Source: VRUE01 sp035707825
GTDB taxonomy: Bacteria > Actinomycetota > Thermoleophilia > Solirubrobacterales > 70-9
Assembly (NCBI GenBank): GCA_035707825.1
Contig: DASSTR010000023.1
Coordinates: forward strand, 1 to 13,050
Direction: 5' to 3'
DNA: 13,050 nucleotides
This document shows, one piece after another, positions 12,767 to 13,050 of the stretch. Numbering within the stretch: position 1 is the stretch's first letter; each line of letters opens with the position of its first letter. The translations under genes were made by a program, and so were the position numbers. The notes under the pieces were generated by a model that was given only the letters and a program-made list of their open reading frames with translations, had not been told where the DNA came from and did no database searches.

Positions 12767-13050
12767 TCAGGGATAGCGGCCATGCAGGCGCTTGTGGGCG
12801 CGCTCATAGACGCTGCGCGTCCGCGCGTTGCCGGGATGGCGCTCGCCGAAGGCGATGAAGTTCCAGACGAGGCTGCCGTCCGGATCCTGCGCCAACTGAA
12901 ACACAAAGCCGAACGGCGCCCCCGATGCCCCCTCCTGCCCGAGCGGCACATACTGCTTCACGCAACCGGGGAGCCTCGTCCCGCCCTCTCCGTCGGCCTC
13001 GCACCTCTGCAAGTCGAGAAGGACTTTCCCGCTCTCAATGACTCGACGCG
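12767..13050 (-). CDS. Unrecognised protein, C-terminal part (cut by the window edge)
   Basis: The minus-strand frame is open from the right edge to a TGA at 12767, giving at least 94 residues; the start lies outside. I do not recognise the family. The sequence is not shadow-like: it has a balanced composition with hydrophobic stretches such as GAPFGFVFQLAQ and SLVWNFIAFGERHP. It ends with a basic segment SVYERAHKRLHGRYP. A single early TTG (13012) could start a shorter 81-residue protein, but coding character continues upstream (VIESGKVLLDLQRCEA). It is transcribed in the same direction as tRNA-Lys, whose 5' end is 122 bp downstream of its stop. No function is assigned. Confidence 0.6.
   Translation of the reverse strand, partial: RRVIESGKVLLDLQRCEADGEGGTRLPGCVKQYVPLGQEGASGAPFGFVFQLAQDPDGSLVWNFIAFGERHPGNARTRSVYERAHKRLHGRYP

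Noticed and set aside
1..13050. CRISPR array, toxin-antitoxin pair or defence cluster
   Set aside because: No regularly spaced repeats, cas-like proteins or typical defence domains were found. The genes are mainly metabolic, regulatory and signalling.

Overview
The window is uniformly GC-rich chromosomal DNA from what looks like an actinobacterium. A member of the Thermoleophilia/Solirubrobacterales is my best guess. That rests on base composition, GTG/TTG starts, probable leaderless genes and an actinobacterial-style c-di-AMP riboswitch; no taxonomic marker was tested. I see no phage genes, transposase gene, CRISPR array or replication origin.

Layout. (1) 62-2129: a divergent efflux module, a DHA2-type MFS drug exporter (minus) and a TetR repressor (plus). 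They are separated by 16 bp and share a palindromic operator that fills the exporter promoter spacer. (2) 2172-3368: a second divergent TetR pair, this time with a small metal-binding cupin that has a near-consensus promoter and a strong ribosome binding site. (3) 3369-8249: purine synthesis genes purF, purN and purH on the plus strand, interrupted by an oppositely oriented nitronate monooxygenase-like gene. purN and purH overlap by 8 bp. The purF leader carries two mutually exclusive hairpins. (4) 8250-9966: a membrane-anchored HD-GYP protein, a predicted cyclic-di-GMP phosphodiesterase, with a heptad-encoding 21-bp tandem repeat in its linker. (5) 9963-10999 (minus): a two-gene unit of a phosphomannose-isomerase-type cupin and a LOG/TIGR00730 family protein, overlapping by 4 bp. 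(6) 11000-11861: a convincing c-di-AMP (ydaO-type) riboswitch in front of a two-CBS-domain protein. (7) 11858-12460 (minus): a RibD C-terminal/dihydrofolate-reductase-like protein. (8) 12519-12644: two tandem 23-bp palindromic units beside a tRNA-Lys(UUU) gene. (9) 12767-13050: the C-terminal part of an unrecognised protein running off the right edge.

Two themes link the parts. Cyclic dinucleotide signalling appears twice, as c-di-GMP turnover and c-di-AMP sensing. Nucleotide metabolism also appears twice, as de novo purine synthesis and a LOG-type nucleotide hydrolase. The most informative non-coding elements are the riboswitch, the MFS/TetR operator-promoter, the purF leader and the 23-bp repeats next to the tRNA. 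No clearly new multi-gene system is visible; the novelty candidates are regulatory.
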